Shown: piece after piece, positions 42,522 through 45,000 of the stretch | Position numbering within the stretch: the first letter of the stretch is position 1 | Layout: the number at the start of each line of letters is the position of its first letter | Origin: Rhodobacterales bacterium HKCCSP123 | GTDB lineage: Bacteria > Pseudomonadota > Alphaproteobacteria > Rhodobacterales > Rhodobacteraceae | Assembly (NCBI GenBank): GCA_015689745.1 | Contig: WVSO01000001.1 | Span: forward strand, 1-45,000 | Length of the DNA: 45,000 bases | Direction: 5' to 3' | Position numbers and translations under genes: made by a program | Notes under the pieces: model-generated | Databases searched by the model: none | Told to the model about the DNA's origin: nothing | Seen by the model: the letters and a program-made list of their open reading frames with translations, nothing else

Positions 42522-43520
42522 TCAGATCCCGCCGTAATCGACTGCGACGCGGCGTCCGGTTTGCGCGGCTTCGGCGACGGCCGCGGCCACGGCCAGAGAC
42601 TTCACGCCATCCACGCCGTCGGCAGACGGGCGATCCTGGCCCCGTACCGCCTCGACGAAAAGGCCGACGGAACGGACGTATAGGTTGTGATCGGAGAAGG
42701 TCAGCGCCTCCTTTCCGCTCGCCGTGCGCAGGGTGATCTGACCCACCGGGTCCTGCGTCATGACATTGCGGGCGATGATCGACCCTTCGGTTCCGTGGAT
42801 TTCGAAGCCGGTGGGCGCATGCGCATGGGTAAAGCTTTCGTGGGTCTGCACCATCACCCCGGACGGCATGGTCCAGACGGACATGCAACTGTCTTCGACC
42901 CCCCTGCCGAGACCTGAGGCCGCCGCCATCGCCACCACCTCGGCGGGGTCCTCGGCCAGGTGAAACCGCACGGTGTCGGCATCATGCACGACGATATCGG
43001 GGATCACGCCGCCACCCGCCGCGGGGTTGTCGATACGCCAGCCCTGCAGGACGGGCGGCAGGTGGACGGCATGGAACACCCTGACCGAAAGAACCTGCCC
43101 GATCCTCCCCTGCCGCACTGCCTCGCGCATGGCGATGTGGCTGCCGGCGTTGCGCAGGTGATGATTGGTAGCAAAGACGACACCCGCGCGCTCGGCTGCA
43201 CGCACCATCGTCACCGCATCACCAACGGTCATCGCGAGGGGCTTTTCGCAAAGCACGTGCTTCCCGGCCGCGATGGCTGCCATCGCCTGGTCGAAATGCT
43301 TTTCGTTTGTGGTCGAGATGTAGACGGCATCCAGCCCGGTCTCCTCGAGAAAGGGAGCGAGATCGCTGGAACTGTGCGGGATGCCATGTTCGCCCGCGTA
43401 GCTGGCGGCGCGCGCTGCACTTGAACTCAGAACCGAGACGACCTCGCCATCCGCGGCCCTGAAGGCGTCGATCATGCGCGTTGCCGCGATATGGCTTGCG
43501 CCGATGAGACCCCACCGCAT
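42522..43520 (-). CDS. Gfo/Idh/MocA oxidoreductase, 1,5-anhydro-D-fructose-reductase-like
   Basis: A 332-residue NADP/NAD sugar oxidoreductase. WGLIGASHIAATRMI (3-17) binds the nucleotide and EKPLAM (92-97) carries the catalytic lysine. The middle (TNHHLRNAGSHIAMREAV, then VFHAVHLPPVLQGWR, VHDADTVRFHL and GTEGSIIARNVMTQDPVG) closely follows, from memory, the 1,5-anhydro-D-fructose reductase of Sinorhizobium morelense. It may reduce that keto sugar or a related one. First gene of block C, with an operator 59 bases upstream. Other family members oxidise myo-inositol or glucosides, so substrate is uncertain. Confidence 0.82.
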   Translation of the reverse strand: MRWGLIGASHIAATRMIDAFRAADGEVVSVLSSSAARAASYAGEHGIPHSSSDLAPFLEETGLDAVYISTTNEKHFDQAMAAIAAGKHVLCEKPLAMTVGDAVTMVRAAERAGVVFATNHHLRNAGSHIAMREAVRQGRIGQVLSVRVFHAVHLPPVLQGWRIDNPAAGGGVIPDIVVHDADTVRFHLAEDPAEVVAMAAASGLGRGVEDSCMSVWTMPSGVMVQTHESFTHAHAPTGFEIHGTEGSIIARNVMTQDPVGQITLRTASGKEALTFSDHNLYVRSVGLFVEAVRGQDRPSADGVDGVKSLAVAAAVAEAAQTGRRVAVDYGGI

Positions 43521-43578
43521 CGGATACCCTCCCTTGGCCGACCATGCGGCTGGCTGTTCCGCCTCGCCGCAGGATGAT

Positions 43579-43594
43579 TATTGGATCGTTCCAA
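43579..43594. promoter_or_regulatory. LacI-type operator of block C
   Basis: ATTGGATCGTTCCAAT is palindromic except for the two bases flanking the central CG, and its first 15 bases are identical to 33072-33086 before block A. It lies 59 bases upstream of the first gene of block C. The exact repeat in front of two catabolic operons argues for one shared regulator. Confidence 0.72.
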
Positions 43595-43821
43595 TTGAGA
43601 TGTCAACGGGGTTTGCCCCCTTGAGACCGCATCCTGCGGGATGCCCCTTTTGAGCGTCATGCGCTGCCTCTCGGGTCCCGAGAGAAGAGTCCGGAAGGCC
43701 GGAGGATGAGCCGCGTCGCATGTCGCGATCCGGGAAGGCTCGAACCGGCTGCGGCGCGCCGACATCATCGGAGAGGTGGGAAGCCAGGGCAATCCGCTGC
43801 CCGGCGGAGGCTGCAACTGAC
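43595..43821. other. Non-coding stretch between block C promoter and the tRNA-fMet terminator
   Basis: No convincing gene. Two overlapping short frames on the minus strand (starts near 43823 and 43834) are Arg/Pro-rich and show no family similarity. GCATCC-TGCG-GGATGC at 43629-43644 makes a small hairpin. The part nearest 43595 probably holds the block C promoter. No attachment-site repeat or integrase is visible beside the tRNA gene. Confidence 0.5.
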
Positions 43822-43849
43822 AAAGCCCGCGCAATCGACGCGGGCTTTT
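43822..43849 (-). terminator. Terminator hairpin after tRNA-fMet
   Basis: AAAGCCCGCG (43822-43831) and CGCGGGCTTT (43839-43848) are exact reverse complements around CAATCGA. The hairpin begins nine bases past the tRNA 3' end on the minus strand. Its only U-run there is three bases (GGGCTTTG), and on the plus strand four. It most likely ends the rRNA operon. Confidence 0.7.
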
Positions 43850-43857
43850 CGAAGGTT

Positions 43858-43934
<77 letters not shown>

Positions 43935-44016
43935 CCAATGGCCTCGGAGATGCCAATAGGGAATGACCGAGGCTGAATGTCATCGTCAGAGAGATACGGA
44001 CCGTGTTTCTTACTAG

Positions 44017-44133
44017 GTTTGGCGGTGACCTACTCTCCCACGCCTTAAGACGCAGTACCATCGGCGCAGTAGCACTTAACGGCCGGGTTCGGAATGGAGC
44101 CGGGTGTTTTGCTTACGCTATGACCACCAAACC
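44017..44133 (-). rRNA. rrf: 5S ribosomal RNA
   Basis: About 117 bases on the minus strand. The ends GTTTGGTGGTC and GGTCACCGCCAAAC pair to form helix I, and the centre has CCCGGCTCCATTCCGAACCC, the conserved 5S loop B-C segment, with GTGGGAGAGTAGG near the 3' end. Ends are approximate by a few bases. Short open frames over this region are spurious. Confidence 0.93.
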
Positions 44134-44219
44134 GAGAAAGAAACACGATGTCCAAGTCAGGCACACCTGATGGTGATGCTTGCTGGTCCGTTCGAGCCAA
44201 ACCTGGCTTTCACTGGATC

Positions 44220-45000
<781 letters not shown>

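Noticed and set aside
43472-43834. 120-codon and 81-codon minus-strand frames upstream of block C
   Set aside because: They cover the operator and promoter, overlap each other and the reductase gene, and show no recognisable domain.

Overview
The window looks like chromosomal DNA of a high-G+C alphaproteobacterium, most likely a Rhodobacteraceae (Roseobacter group) species. Supporting this are the codon usage (long antisense open frames everywhere), the orders uvrC-pgsA-moaD-moaE and pyrB-(small genes)-pyrC-like-plsY, and an rRNA operon that ends 5S then initiator tRNA. No phage, transposase, integrase or CRISPR array is visible.

1-25 kb is mainly housekeeping: a truncated HlyD-type efflux adaptor; moaB, a LysE-type exporter and a family-4-like uracil-DNA glycosylase in one operon; a pyrimidine operon (pyrB, three small membrane/PH-like genes, a dihydroorotase homologue lacking metal ligands, plsY); two DUF805 genes; gshA, a small membrane protein gene and rsmE, divergent from ubiA; an OmpA-family protein with a small coiled-coil neighbour; moaE-moaD-pgsA; uvrC behind a 302-bp AT-rich gap; and an operon of S49 peptidase, zinc-ribbon protein, Ca/Na exchanger and pteridine-reductase-like SDR. 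A hydroxybutyrate dehydrogenase gene follows a frameshifted acyl-CoA synthetase, then ribokinase.

24.5-43.5 kb is an accessory-looking carbohydrate catabolic region in three transcription blocks, all on the minus strand apart from one repressor. Block A (33043 down to about 25.5 kb) holds GMC oxidoreductase, SDR, a second GMC oxidoreductase, a DUF993 DapA-like lyase, a LacI repressor, glycerate 2-kinase, a Dabb protein and perhaps a glycosyltransferase. Block B is a CUT1 sugar ABC transporter (binding protein, two permeases, ATPase) divergent from a second LacI repressor. Block C (43520 down to 38656) holds a Gfo/Idh/MocA reductase resembling 1,5-anhydro-D-fructose reductase, a CoA-transferase, an enoyl-CoA hydratase and an aldehyde dehydrogenase. 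Blocks A and C carry the same 15-base core operator, ATTGGATCGTTCCAA, so they are probably one regulon. Block B has a different operator type (TTGAAACGTT). The genes suggest import of a gluco-type sugar or sugar derivative, flavin- and NAD-dependent oxidation, retro-aldol cleavage by the DUF993 protein, entry of a C3 product through glycerate kinase, and a CoA-linked branch. The substrate is unknown, and this is the best candidate for an undescribed system here.

43.8-45 kb is the 3' end of an rRNA operon on the minus strand: partial 23S, 5S, tRNA-fMet and a terminator hairpin.
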